From NCBI RefSeq assembly GCF_029626105.1, contig NZ_JARUBH010000009.1, positions 3,658,001 to 3,722,000 of the forward strand: a stretch of 64,000 nt of DNA, given 5' to 3'. The stretch's first letter is position 1, and each line of letters begins with the position of its first letter. The position numbers and the translations under genes are program-made. The DNA is from Solwaraspora sp. WMMD792 (lineage in GTDB: Bacteria > Actinomycetota > Actinomycetes > Mycobacteriales > Micromonosporaceae). This document shows positions 35,635 to 44,247 of this stretch, piece by piece. The notes under the pieces are model-generated. The model searched no databases, was not told the origin of the DNA, and was given only the letters and a program-made list of their open reading frames with translations.

Positions 35635-38040
35635 TCAACCCCGGCCGGTCAACCCGTTCAGTTGGGCGCGGACCGGTTCGGCGTCCGGATGCCGCAGACT
35701 GTCCAGGATGCGCACCGCCGCGCCCCAGCACGCCTCGGCCGCCGCCAGATCCCCGGTGTCGTGCCCGACCTCACCCAGGCTGCTCAACACCAGCGCCTCC
35801 AGATGCCGGTCACCGAGCCGACGGAACAGCTCCAGCGCCTCCTGGTAACAGACCGCGGCCTCGTCCGGATCACCGAGATGCTGGTACGCGTACCCCAGGC
35901 TGTGCCAGGTGGTCGCCTGCCCGGGCCCGTCCCCGAGCTCGCGCAGCAGGCGCAACGCCCGACCGCACCAGTCCAGCGTCTCGGCGTACTCGCCGAGCTG
36001 GGCGTGCTGCCAGCCGACCACGTTGAGCGCCTTGCCCTCCCCCCGTCGGTCACCGGCCGCCGCGTAGAGCTCGTACGCCGTCCGCCCGTGCGCCAACGCC
36101 TCGCGATGACGCTCCTGCCTCTCTCGCAGCAACGACAGGTTCAGGTGGGTGAGCCCCTGCCGTGCCAGGTCGCCTCGGCCCTGCTCCAGCTTCAACGCGG
36201 CACCGAGATGCCCCTCGGCCTCGGCGTACCGGCTGGTCCGGGTGTACGCACGGGCGAGGTGGCGATGCGCCACCGCCGCCGCGGCGACATCACCGACCTG
36301 CCGGGCCAACTGCAAGGCGGACCGCTGCATGACGGTCAACGCCGACCAGTGCCCGCGTCGGTCCAGATAGGTGTACGTCACCTGAGTGAGATGCAGCGCT
36401 TCAGCCCTCAGCCCGGCGGCGACGGCCGCGTCGAACACCGCCTCCAGCACGGTGTGCTCGGCGGCGAACCAGGTCAGCGCCGCCTGGCTGTCCATCGGCA
36501 GTTCGGCGACGACACCGGGGCGGGCCGGACCGGGCACCGTCGGCGCCGGGTTCGGCTGCAAGGTCTGGTCGGCCTGATACGCGCTGCGGACATAGTGGTC
36601 GACCAACCGGCGCAGAGCGGCGTCAAGCGCCGACCCGGTCTCCAGCTCCCGGGCCCGTTCCGCAGCGTAGACCCGCAGCAGGTCGTGCAGACCGTGCCGC
36701 CCACCGGGGTACGCGTTCAACAGGTTCGCCCGGACCAGCTCGGCGAGCAGCGGCCGTACCCGCGCCACCGGCAGACCGGCGAGACTCGCCGCCGCCGGGG
36801 CCGACACGGTAGGACCGGGGTGGACACCGAGCAGCCGGAACAGCTGCGCCGCCGACGGGCTCAGCGCCTGGTAGGACCAGGAGAAGACGGCGCGTACCCC
36901 GAGCTGCGGATCGTCCGGCGCCAGCGCGTCGAGGCGGTGCCGGGCGACCCGCAGCTCGGTGGCGAGCGCCATCAACGGCATCTGCGGCGCGATGACGGCA
37001 CGCGCCGCGACCACCGCCAACGCCAACGGCAGGCCGACGCACCGGGCGACGATCTCGTCCACCGCTGCCGGCTCGGCGGCGCACCGCCGCTGGCCGACCC
37101 GCCGCCGCAGCAGTTCCGCCGCGTCCGCCGGGTGCAGCAGGTCGAGGGTCAACGGCTGGGCGCCGTGCGCGGCGACCAGCCCGGTGAGCTGGTTCCGGCT
37201 GGTCACCACCACCAGGCACTGCGGCGAGCTGGGCAGCAGCATCCGTACGTGACCACTGTCGCGGGCGTTGTCCAGCACGATCAGCAGCCGACGACTGGCC
37301 AATGTGGTGCGGTACAGCGCGGCCTGAGCGTCCAGGTCGGTCGGCACCTGGACCGGCGGTACGCCGAGCGCGTCGAGCAGCAGCCGCAGCGCGGTGGCCG
37401 GCTCGGTCACCGAACCGTCCGGGTCGAAACCGCGCAGGTTCAGGTAGAGCTGTCCGTCGGGGAACCGGTCGGCGACCTGGTGCGCCCATTGCACGACGAG
37501 GGTCGTCTTGCCGACCCCGGCGGTGCCGCTGACCGCCACGATCCGGACCGTACCGGCCGGGGTGATCTGCCGCGCCGGGTCGGTGGCCGGCGCGAGCCGG
37601 GCGAGCTGCGCCAACTCGGTACGGCGGCCGCTGAAGTGCCCGAGCGCCGGTGGCAGCTGCCGGGGCACCGCCCGGACGACCTGGTCGACGGGCCCGACCG
37701 CCGGGTCCGTCGGCACGGTGACGCGACGCTGCTCGTCGACCCGGTCCCGGGCGCTGGCCAGCACACCACGCTCGACCGGACTGGCGCCGAGCAACCCGAC
37801 CAGCACGTCGAACCGGTCCGTCGGCGGCAGCGTCTTACCGGTGAGGTACTCCGCCACCGCCGTGTGCGACCAGCCGGCGCGGGTGGCCAGCACCCGGTAG
37901 GACAGCACCCGCTGACCCTCGCGGCGGGCGTGCCGCCGCCGCAGCGCCCTCAGCAACGCGGCAAGGTCGTCCACTGTCCGCGCCCCGGCGGCGTCGCGCA
38001 CCAGCCGGTCGGGCGGCCGCGTGTCCACTCCGTGCACCAT
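35635..38040 (-). CDS. STAND-type regulator: HTH, NB-ARC ATPase, TPR
   Basis: A protein of about 801 residues. The N-terminal XRE-like helix-turn-helix (about 45-75) reads LSYRVLATRAGWSHTAVAEYL. An NB-ARC ATPase follows (P-loop SGTAGVGKTTL, Walker B RLLIVLDNARD, GLPLALAVV), then a winged-helix region and C-terminal tetratricopeptide repeats (GWQHAQLGEYAETLDWCGRA, GYAYQHLGDPDEAAVCYQEA). Such AfsR/GutR-like switches bind a ligand through the repeats and act as regulators. Start choice is uncertain: ATG 38040 has GTGAGAG upstream, and GTG 38061 is also open. It is upstream of the galactoside operon but separated from it by the operators; a link is not shown. Confidence 0.85.
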   Translation of the reverse strand: MVHGVDTRPPDRLVRDAAGARTVDDLAALLRALRRRHARREGQRVLSYRVLATRAGWSHTAVAEYLTGKTLPPTDRFDVLVGLLGASPVERGVLASARDRVDEQRRVTVPTDPAVGPVDQVVRAVPRQLPPALGHFSGRRTELAQLARLAPATDPARQITPAGTVRIVAVSGTAGVGKTTLVVQWAHQVADRFPDGQLYLNLRGFDPDGSVTEPATALRLLLDALGVPPVQVPTDLDAQAALYRTTLASRRLLIVLDNARDSGHVRMLLPSSPQCLVVVTSRNQLTGLVAAHGAQPLTLDLLHPADAAELLRRRVGQRRCAAEPAAVDEIVARCVGLPLALAVVAARAVIAPQMPLMALATELRVARHRLDALAPDDPQLGVRAVFSWSYQALSPSAAQLFRLLGVHPGPTVSAPAAASLAGLPVARVRPLLAELVRANLLNAYPGGRHGLHDLLRVYAAERARELETGSALDAALRRLVDHYVRSAYQADQTLQPNPAPTVPGPARPGVVAELPMDSQAALTWFAAEHTVLEAVFDAAVAAGLRAEALHLTQVTYTYLDRRGHWSALTVMQRSALQLARQVGDVAAAAVAHRHLARAYTRTSRYAEAEGHLGAALKLEQGRGDLARQGLTHLNLSLLRERQERHREALAHGRTAYELYAAAGDRRGEGKALNVVGWQHAQLGEYAETLDWCGRALRLLRELGDGPGQATTWHSLGYAYQHLGDPDEAAVCYQEALELFRRLGDRHLEALVLSSLGEVGHDTGDLAAAEACWGAAVRILDSLRHPDAEPVRAQLNGLTGRG

Positions 38041-38371
38041 CGCGACTCTCACGACCTTCACCGGTCAGACGTCACTGTGGCGACCCGCCGTGCGACGAAC
38101 CGCTCCACAGCGGATGTTAGTCGATGTACGCCGATGTACGGAGATGATCGTGATCACTGTCCCGACTCCGGTCGACACCGCACCCTGGACACGCACCAAA
38201 TGCACACCGGACAGAGAGGATGCCGGCCGATGTACTGGTCCACGCGGGTTCGCGGGTAGCGAAGACGCACTACGGTCAGGCGGCGGGTGACCGGACGGGA
38301 CCCCGGTCACCCGCGTGTTCGTTCCCGGCGTACCGCCCACCGCAGGGTCCGCCGGCCGGCAGACTGTCCTG
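38041..38371. other. Divergent promoter region of the STAND regulator and P-type ATPase
   Basis: No gene is apparent in these 331 bases. Two direct repeats CGATGTACG/CCGATGTACGG lie at about 38122-38142, followed by GATGATCGTGATCACTG with a short palindrome. The stretch 38085-38160 is AT-richer than its surroundings and may hold the promoters. Confidence 0.4.
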
Positions 38372-40255
38372 GTGAACGACGAGCCGACCGCCGGACGCCG
38401 GTCGCCGCGCTGGCGGACCTGGGCGCCGCTGGCGGCGCTGACCGCCGTGGTGCTGGCCGGCGGCGTGCTGCGCCTCGCCGGTGCCGGCTCCGTCGCCGAC
38501 GGGGTGTGGGCGGTCGCCACGGTCGCGGCGCTGCTGCCGGCGCTGCGCTGGATGGGTCAGTCGCTGCGCCGGCGACGGATCGGCGTCGACGTCATCGCCG
38601 TACTCGCCCTGGTCGGCGCGCTGCTGGCCGCCGAGTACCTGGCCGGCGCGGTGGTGGCGCTGATGCTGGCCAGCGGGCACACCCTGGAGACGTACGCGCA
38701 GCGGCGAGCCAGCCGGGACCTGCAGGCGCTCGTCGCACACGCACCGCGTACCGCCCGGCGGCGGGCCGCCGACGGCACCGTCGCCGCCGTCGACGTGGGT
38801 GAGGTCGTCGCCGGGGACCGGCTGGTCGTCGGCCCCGGCGACGTGGTGCCGGTCGACGGCGTCGTCGAGGAGCCGGCCACCCTCGACGAGTCGGTGGTGA
38901 CCGGTGAGTCACGGCCGGTGGAGCGGGCCGCCGGGGAGCGCGTCGCCAGCGGGGTGGTCAACGCCGGGGCGGCGGTGGGGCTGCGTGCCGTCGAGACCGC
39001 GCAGGGCAGCACGTACGCCGGGATCGTCCGGCTGGCCGCCGAGGCCGGTGCCGGCAAGGCACCGACGGTACGCCTGGCCGACCGGTACGCCGCCGCGTTC
39101 GTCCCGTTCACCCTGGTGCTGGCCGGAGCCGGCTGGATCGTCTCCGGCGAGTTCGTCCGCGCGGTCGCCGTGCTGGTCGTCGCCACCCCCTGCCCGTTGC
39201 TGCTGGCCACCCCGGTCGCCATCGTCGCCGGGCTGTCCCGCGCCGCACGCCGCGGCGTGCTGGTCCGCGACGGCGGTGCGCTGGAGCAGCTCGGCCACGC
39301 CCGTACCCTGCTGGTCGACAAGACCGGGACGTTGACCACGGGTCGGCCGGAGACCGCCGACGTGGTCACCGGCGACGGAGCCGACCCGACCGAACTGCTG
39401 CGGCTGGCCGCCTCGGTGGAACAGCTCTCCCCGCACGTACTGGCTGGCGCGGTGGTCCGGGCCGCCGGCGACCGGGGCCTGCGGTTGACCGCCCCGGCCG
39501 AGGTCACCGAGGATCCCGGCCGGGGTGTCCGTGGCCGGGTCGACGGCCGTACGGTGCGGGTCGGCCAGCCGGACGGGCCGCTGCCGGACTGGGCGGTCCG
39601 GGTCCGGGACCGGGCCGAAGCCGACGGGCTGTCGGCGGTGTGGGTCGGCGTGGACGGCGTCCCCGCCGGGGCGATCCTGCTGCGCGACCCGGTGCGGCCC
39701 GACGCCGCCGGCACGGTGCGGCGGCTGCGGCAGGCCGGGTTCACCCGGCTGGTCATGCTGACCGGCGACCGGCGGGAGGTGGCCGAGCGGGTCGCCGCGC
39801 AGGTCGAGGTGGACGACATCGTGGCGCGCTGCCCACCACAGGAGAAGACCGCCCGGGTACGCGACGAGTCGGCCCGCGCGGTGACGGTGATGGTCGGCGA
39901 CGGGGTGAACGACGCCCCGGCGTTGGCCGCCGCCCACGTGGGCGTGGCAGTCGGCGGCACCGGAACCAGCGCCGCGGCCGGGGTCGCCGACGCGGTACTC
40001 ACCGGCGACCGGCTGGACCGGCTCGCCGACGCGGTCGACATCGCTCACCGGTCCCGGCGGATCGCGGTGCAGAGCGCCTCGGTCGGCATGGGCCTGGCGG
40101 TGGTGGCGATGGCGGTCGCCGCGTTCGGCCTGCTGCCGCCGGTGGCCGGCGCGTTCACTCAGGAGGGCATCGACGTCGCGGTGATCCTCAACGCGCTGCG
40201 CGCCCTGCGCCCCGGCCGCCGCCGACCCGCCACGTCGTCACCCGGCACGCCGTGA
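38372..40255 (+). CDS. P1B-type heavy-metal-transporting ATPase
   Basis: A P-type ATPase of about 627 residues. Seen in order: two N-terminal membrane helices, a third/fourth pair (VIAVLALVGALLAAEYLAGAVVALMLA), the actuator TGES, the membrane metal site TPCP (T272-P273-C274), the phosphorylated D316 in DKTGTLTTG, SPHVLAGAVV in place of the usual HP dipeptide, GDGVNDAPAL, and a final pair of helices. No cytosolic HMA metal-binding domain is present. A TPC motif instead of CPC/SPC argues against a simple copper pump; the metal is not predictable. GTG 38372 is chosen; GTG 38315 is also open. Confidence 0.87.
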   Translation: MNDEPTAGRRSPRWRTWAPLAALTAVVLAGGVLRLAGAGSVADGVWAVATVAALLPALRWMGQSLRRRRIGVDVIAVLALVGALLAAEYLAGAVVALMLASGHTLETYAQRRASRDLQALVAHAPRTARRRAADGTVAAVDVGEVVAGDRLVVGPGDVVPVDGVVEEPATLDESVVTGESRPVERAAGERVASGVVNAGAAVGLRAVETAQGSTYAGIVRLAAEAGAGKAPTVRLADRYAAAFVPFTLVLAGAGWIVSGEFVRAVAVLVVATPCPLLLATPVAIVAGLSRAARRGVLVRDGGALEQLGHARTLLVDKTGTLTTGRPETADVVTGDGADPTELLRLAASVEQLSPHVLAGAVVRAAGDRGLRLTAPAEVTEDPGRGVRGRVDGRTVRVGQPDGPLPDWAVRVRDRAEADGLSAVWVGVDGVPAGAILLRDPVRPDAAGTVRRLRQAGFTRLVMLTGDRREVAERVAAQVEVDDIVARCPPQEKTARVRDESARAVTVMVGDGVNDAPALAAAHVGVAVGGTGTSAAAGVADAVLTGDRLDRLADAVDIAHRSRRIAVQSASVGMGLAVVAMAVAAFGLLPPVAGAFTQEGIDVAVILNALRALRPGRRRPATSSPGTP

Positions 40256-40279
40256 CCCAGGTCGGGCAGTGACCCTGGT

Positions 40280-40798
40280 TCAGGCCGCCAACAGGTCCGA
40301 CAGCGCCGCCATGTGCGGCACCTGGCCACGGTGTTGCCGAGCCTGCAGCACCAGGTTGGCCACGACGAGCGACGGGTCGACCTGCGGCACACTGATTCCG
40401 AGGTGCCGGCTGACCCAGGGGACGACCTCGCTCCACCGGTAGAACAGCGCGCCGTCGCGGGCCGGATTGACCGGCGGCGGGAAACCACCGGGACCACGCT
40501 CACCGGTGACGTACCGACGGATCGACTCCCGGCTCTGGCCAACTCGCTGCGCGATGTCCGCCAGCGTCACCAGGTCCTGGTCGATCAGCCGCAGCGCGGT
40601 GAGGCCGACCGACTCGACGGCTCGGACCGCTGTCGCGATCGCGTCCGCGATGGTGTCCCCCTGCCGGTCGAACTCCGCGACGGGGAGTCCGCCCTCGACA
40701 CCAAAGGCCGCGTCGTCACATCCGGCGGCGAACAGGGCATCGACCTCGTCGTTTGTCGGACTTCGATCGAGCACGAGAGTAAAGGTGTGTGTGGTCAT
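40280..40798 (-). CDS. Helix-turn-helix protein (short actinobacterial family)
   Basis: A 172-residue protein. The N-terminal domain (TFTLVLDRSPTNDEVDALF to VAEFDRQGDTIADAIATAVRAVES) resembles the DNA-binding-partner domain of small regulators. A helix-turn-helix follows at about 97-120 (TLADIAQRVGQSRESIRRYV), and the tail FYRWSEVVPWVSRHL resembles MerR-type or excisionase-like proteins. It probably controls its divergent neighbour through the inverted repeats between them. The ATG at 40798 is used. Function beyond DNA binding is unknown. Confidence 0.75.
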   Translation of the reverse strand: MTTHTFTLVLDRSPTNDEVDALFAAGCDDAAFGVEGGLPVAEFDRQGDTIADAIATAVRAVESVGLTALRLIDQDLVTLADIAQRVGQSRESIRRYVTGERGPGGFPPPVNPARDGALFYRWSEVVPWVSRHLGISVPQVDPSLVVANLVLQARQHRGQVPHMAALSDLLAA

Positions 40799-40813
40799 CG
40801 TCGCACTACGCAT

Positions 40814-40864
40814 CCCGGGTATGCCGTGCCTACAACATACCCGGGGGCGGTGCACTTGTGCACC
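40814..40864. promoter_or_regulatory. Inverted repeats in the divergent promoter of the HTH gene
   Basis: CCCGGGTATG (40814-40823) and CATACCCGGG (40836-40845) form a perfect 10-bp inverted repeat with a 12-base spacer. GGTGCACTTGTGCACC (40849-40864) is a second near-palindrome. Both lie between the HTH gene and its divergent neighbour and are likely operators. Confidence 0.65.
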
Positions 40865-40897
40865 ACTTTGGGCGATCGGTCGGTGGCGGGGCGGCGG

Positions 40898-40903
40898 TAG
40901 CCT
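40898..40903 (+). promoter_or_regulatory. Putative -10 box, leaderless gene at 40912
   Basis: TAGCCT ends 8 bases before the GTG at 40912; no ribosome binding site. It lies downstream of the inverted repeats. Confidence 0.5.
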
Positions 40904-40911
40904 CGGGGCGC

Positions 40912-42207
40912 GTGGACCAAGGCGAGATCATCGGGTTGCTGGGCAGGGTGTACGCCGCCGCGAACAGCCACTTCGACAGTGCCGGGCGACACGTGCACCG
41001 CGTACCGTCGACGATCCCCGCCACCGACCTGGCCGCACTCGCCGCGCACGGATTCGCCCCGAACACCTTCCGCCGGTTCGAGCACGACGACGCGGTCTCC
41101 GGACTGCGCCGGCTCGCTGCCGCCGTACCGGAACGGGTCGCCGCCGACGCCTTCGTCGCCGGGCTGGGTAGCGCGTCGCGCAGCTGGCGGGCGGTGCTGC
41201 CGGCGTGGGCGCTCGGCACCACCATGCCGGCGCATCCGGGTCAGATCGGCGACCGATGCTGCGACGTCTGCTTCCTGACCGCCGAGACGACCCTCGACAC
41301 CACGCTCGCCTGGTGGCAGCGGTCCAGGTCCGGGTCACCGCTGCCCGGCGACGTCTGCGGCTACCTGCTGGCGCTGGAGTCGGCGACCCCGCCGCTGCCG
41401 GCACCGCAGCCGTACGACGTGTGGGTGCTGCACGAGATCCTCGACGTGATCCGGTCGCTGCCGCCGACCACTCGGGCCGGCGGGGCGGTGCAGGCGCTCC
41501 GGGCCGCCGGGCTGCTACCCGGAGCCGACAAGTGGACGTACCGGTCGCTGTTGGAGGACCTCGCCTTCGTCGGCGTCCTGCAGACGGCGGACCATCCGGG
41601 GATGCTGACCGCGTTCACCACGGCCAGCGAGCGGGACCGGCGCCCGAGCACCCGGGTCGAGGTGGACGCGCCGCTGTCGTTCTGGCGGGCCGCCGACGGG
41701 GTGACCGAGTCGCTGGTGCGGCGACTGTTCGGGCACCTCCCCCGGCCAGCCGACCGGCCGCCGACGCCGACCTCAGCGTCGGCGAAGCCGGTGTCAGCGC
41801 GGCGTGGTGCCCGGTCGGCACCGCTGCCGGTGGCGCTGCGCGGCGAGGCCCGCGCCGGCGACCTGTACGCCGTACGCTGCCGAGAGGACGCCTGGGTGCT
41901 GGCCTACTGCCATCGGGTGGACGACCGCGGCGGGCGCCGCTACGGCCTGGTCGAGTATCTCGACGGGGTGTTCGCTGCCCAGCCGACCGCCGCCGATGTG
42001 GACGCCACGGTCGACCGGCGGTTGCGCGGCCGTGGGTCGGACCGCTGGCAGATGTGGGCGTCGCGGTTGGACGCCACCACCGGGGTACGCCGGATCGCCC
42101 GCGACATCGCTGCGCCTGTCGACGACCGGCCCGCGCCGGAGCGGGTGTCCACCGGCGGAGCGAAGGACCTGGCACACATGGCATCGTGGTGCTACCCGGA
42201 CATGTGA
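40912..42207 (+). CDS. Conserved hypothetical protein with CCDVC motif
   Basis: A 431-residue protein of no recognised family. It is soluble, with no signal peptide. A CCDVC cysteine cluster at about 122 (with QIGDR before and FLTAE after) could bind a metal. The region WVLHEILDVIRSLPPTTRAGGAVQAL looks helical, followed by a segment WTYRSLLEDLAFVGVLQ and a C-terminal domain with DLYAVRCREDAWVLAYCHRVDD. The GTG start is supported by the -10-like box upstream. It shares a divergent promoter with the HTH gene. The lipoprotein gene starts 17 bases after it. Confidence 0.6.
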   Translation: MDQGEIIGLLGRVYAAANSHFDSAGRHVHRVPSTIPATDLAALAAHGFAPNTFRRFEHDDAVSGLRRLAAAVPERVAADAFVAGLGSASRSWRAVLPAWALGTTMPAHPGQIGDRCCDVCFLTAETTLDTTLAWWQRSRSGSPLPGDVCGYLLALESATPPLPAPQPYDVWVLHEILDVIRSLPPTTRAGGAVQALRAAGLLPGADKWTYRSLLEDLAFVGVLQTADHPGMLTAFTTASERDRRPSTRVEVDAPLSFWRAADGVTESLVRRLFGHLPRPADRPPTPTSASAKPVSARRGARSAPLPVALRGEARAGDLYAVRCREDAWVLAYCHRVDDRGGRRYGLVEYLDGVFAAQPTAADVDATVDRRLRGRGSDRWQMWASRLDATTGVRRIARDIAAPVDDRPAPERVSTGGAKDLAHMASWCYPDM

Positions 42208-42224
42208 GCAGGAATGAGCCCTCC

Positions 42225-42842
42225 ATGCGTGTTGCCCGTACCGCCGCCGTGGCCTGTCTGATCCCCGCCGCGCTGACCCTCGCCGCCTGCGGTGACTCCG
42301 CACCCGACGCGGAGCCGACCACCGACACGTCGCCGACCGCCAGCGCAGCGCCGACCACCGCTGCCGACCCGACGGGCGACGGATCCGACGCCCCAGGCGA
42401 TGGCGGTACGGCCGCCTGTGCCAGTACCGACCTGGCTGTCGACGTGATCTTTCAGCAGGCCGGCGTAGCGATGCTGGCGCTGACCAACGACTCAGCGGCA
42501 CCGTGTCAGCTCGACGGTTGGGTGACACTGGCCTTCGAGCGCGCCGACCGCAGCCCAGTCGACGTGGCGCAGCGACAGGTGGAGCAGCCGGGGCCGCCGG
42601 TCGCCACTGACCTGGATCCGGGCGAGTCCGCGTTCGCCGGAGTCAAGTGGGCCGCCTGCGACCCGGCGTCGACCGACTGCGCGGTGGCGACCACGGTCCG
42701 GGTCGGCGCGCCCGGTGACAGCACGACGGTGGTCGCCCGGACCGTCGGCCTGGACGGCGAAGAGGCAGTCGGCGAGCTGCCGATCGCCGACGTGCAGATC
42801 GGCTCGATCCAGCCGTCCACCCAGGGCGTCGTCGCCTGGTAG
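42225..42842 (+). CDS. DUF4232-type lipoprotein
   Basis: A 205-residue lipoprotein: the signal peptide ends with the lipobox LTLAAC (C22), then a Thr/Ala/Asp/Pro-rich linker (about 25-65). A beta-sandwich domain follows, like DUF4232: DLAVDVIFQQAGVAMLALTNDSAAPCQLDGWVTLAF, with two further Cys (CDPASTDC) likely forming disulfides. It is exposed on the outer face of the membrane. The function of this family is unknown. The ATG at 42225 has AGGAAT upstream, and the gene follows the 40912 gene closely, so the two may be cotranscribed. Confidence 0.75.
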   Translation: MRVARTAAVACLIPAALTLAACGDSAPDAEPTTDTSPTASAAPTTAADPTGDGSDAPGDGGTAACASTDLAVDVIFQQAGVAMLALTNDSAAPCQLDGWVTLAFERADRSPVDVAQRQVEQPGPPVATDLDPGESAFAGVKWAACDPASTDCAVATTVRVGAPGDSTTVVARTVGLDGEEAVGELPIADVQIGSIQPSTQGVVAW

Positions 42843-42860
42843 ACCGGGTTCAGGTCCCCG

Positions 42861-44201
42861 CTACCCGTCGACGCTTGCGCGGATCGACTCACGGGAGGCG
42901 GTCACCGTACGGCGCAGTTCGTCGACGTCGACGTCGACCAGCCTCCCGGCCGCTTTACGGATCCGGCCCCCGACCACGACCGTGTCGATGTTGCGGGCGT
43001 CGGCACCGAGCACCAGCGTGCCGACCGCGTCGTTGAGCGGCATCGTGTTGACCTCGTCGGCCCGGACCACCAGCAGGTCCGCCTGCTTGCCGGGGCTGAG
43101 TGAGCCGGTGACGTCGCCGAGCCCGTTGGTCCGCGCGCCCTGCGCGGTGGCGAAGTCCAGCACGTCGCGGGTGGTGATCCGCTGCCCCACCGGGTGATCC
43201 GTGCCGTAGGTGGCGTGCACCGCGCGCATCCGTTGGATCGCGTGCAGCGCCCGCATCTGGGTGAACATGTCGCTGGCCAGCGCCACTTCGACGTCGATGC
43301 TGAGCCCGGGTCGCACGCCGACGGCGAGCGCCTCGTCGATCGCCGGCACCGCCGTCTCCAGCCCGATCTGCGCCTCGGAGGTGGGTGCCAGCGCCACGGT
43401 GGTCCCGGTGTCGCCGATCACCTTCCATGCCTGCCCGGTGAGCCCGGTGGCGTGGATCAGGGTCACGTCCGGGCCGAGCAGGCCGGCGGTCGTCCAGCTC
43501 TCGATGGCCGCCGACGACGACTCGCCGAACACGGCGTCGACGCTGACGCCGATGCCGAGATCGCGGGCGAGCGCCGCCAGCTCCGGCCCGTAGGCCAGCG
43601 CCGGTCCGGCGATCTCGTCGGTGGCCAGCGCCGCCAACCGTACGGTCACCAGGCCGTCGTTGGCGCCGTGGAACGTCTCCCGCAGCCGGACCAGGTCGGC
43701 GGGCCACTGCTTGTCCCAGTCGCCAAAGTGCGGACCCATCGAGGCGTGCACGCCCCGGATCCCGGTGTCGATCAGGGCCTGCACCGCTGCGTCGGAGTGC
43801 GCCGCCGAGCGGGAGTTGTGCGAGAAGTCGAGCATCGTGGTGATGCCGGCGTCGAGGGCGGTGAGTGCGGCGAGCCGGGTGCCGACGTACATGTCGTGCG
43901 GGGTGTACGCGGGTGCGACGCCGGCCAGCGTCGACATCACGTACTCGCCGAGGTCGTTGACGTCCGGGATGCCTCGGCGCAGCTGCGCCTGCCAGGCGTG
44001 CCGGTGGGTGTCGACGAAGCCGGGGCAGACGATGCCACCGGTGGTGTCGACGACGGTCGCGCCGGCCGCGTCCGGGTGCGACCGCAGGTCCGGGCCGACG
44101 GCGACGATCCGGTCGTCGCGGACCAGCACGTCGCCGGAGTCGAGGTCGCCGATCGTCGGGTCCATGGTGACGACCGCGCCTCCGCTGAACAGCGTCTTCA
44201 T
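42861..44201 (-). CDS. Amidohydrolase (cytosine deaminase/TrzN-like)
   Basis: A 446-residue metal-dependent amidohydrolase. The composite N- and C-terminal beta domains frame a TIM barrel with the metal-binding HxH in GFVDTHRHAWQ, HATGL further on and the SIDVEVALASD segment carrying the late aspartate. The closest families are guanine/cytosine deaminases and the triazine hydrolases, so a deaminase acting on a nitrogen heterocycle is likely but the substrate is open. The ATG at 44201 has GGAGAAGAAG upstream. It lies 46 bases after the Atu4866-domain gene on the same strand. Confidence 0.87.
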   Translation of the reverse strand: MKTLFSGGAVVTMDPTIGDLDSGDVLVRDDRIVAVGPDLRSHPDAAGATVVDTTGGIVCPGFVDTHRHAWQAQLRRGIPDVNDLGEYVMSTLAGVAPAYTPHDMYVGTRLAALTALDAGITTMLDFSHNSRSAAHSDAAVQALIDTGIRGVHASMGPHFGDWDKQWPADLVRLRETFHGANDGLVTVRLAALATDEIAGPALAYGPELAALARDLGIGVSVDAVFGESSSAAIESWTTAGLLGPDVTLIHATGLTGQAWKVIGDTGTTVALAPTSEAQIGLETAVPAIDEALAVGVRPGLSIDVEVALASDMFTQMRALHAIQRMRAVHATYGTDHPVGQRITTRDVLDFATAQGARTNGLGDVTGSLSPGKQADLLVVRADEVNTMPLNDAVGTLVLGADARNIDTVVVGGRIRKAAGRLVDVDVDELRRTVTASRESIRASVDG

Positions 44202-44247
44202 CTTCTTCTCCTACTCTTCGTCGAGGTTCACTGGCTCTCTGTCGGGT

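Noticed and set aside
34777-38259. A very long open frame on the plus strand (over 1,100 codons) opposite the permease and STAND genes
   Set aside because: It runs antisense to clearly recognised genes and its composition is that of a shadow frame in high-GC DNA (Arg/Gly/Gln-rich, no domain).
38315-38371. Longer N terminus of the P-type ATPase from GTG 38315
   Set aside because: The extra 19 residues contain no conserved sequence and no ribosome site precedes them.
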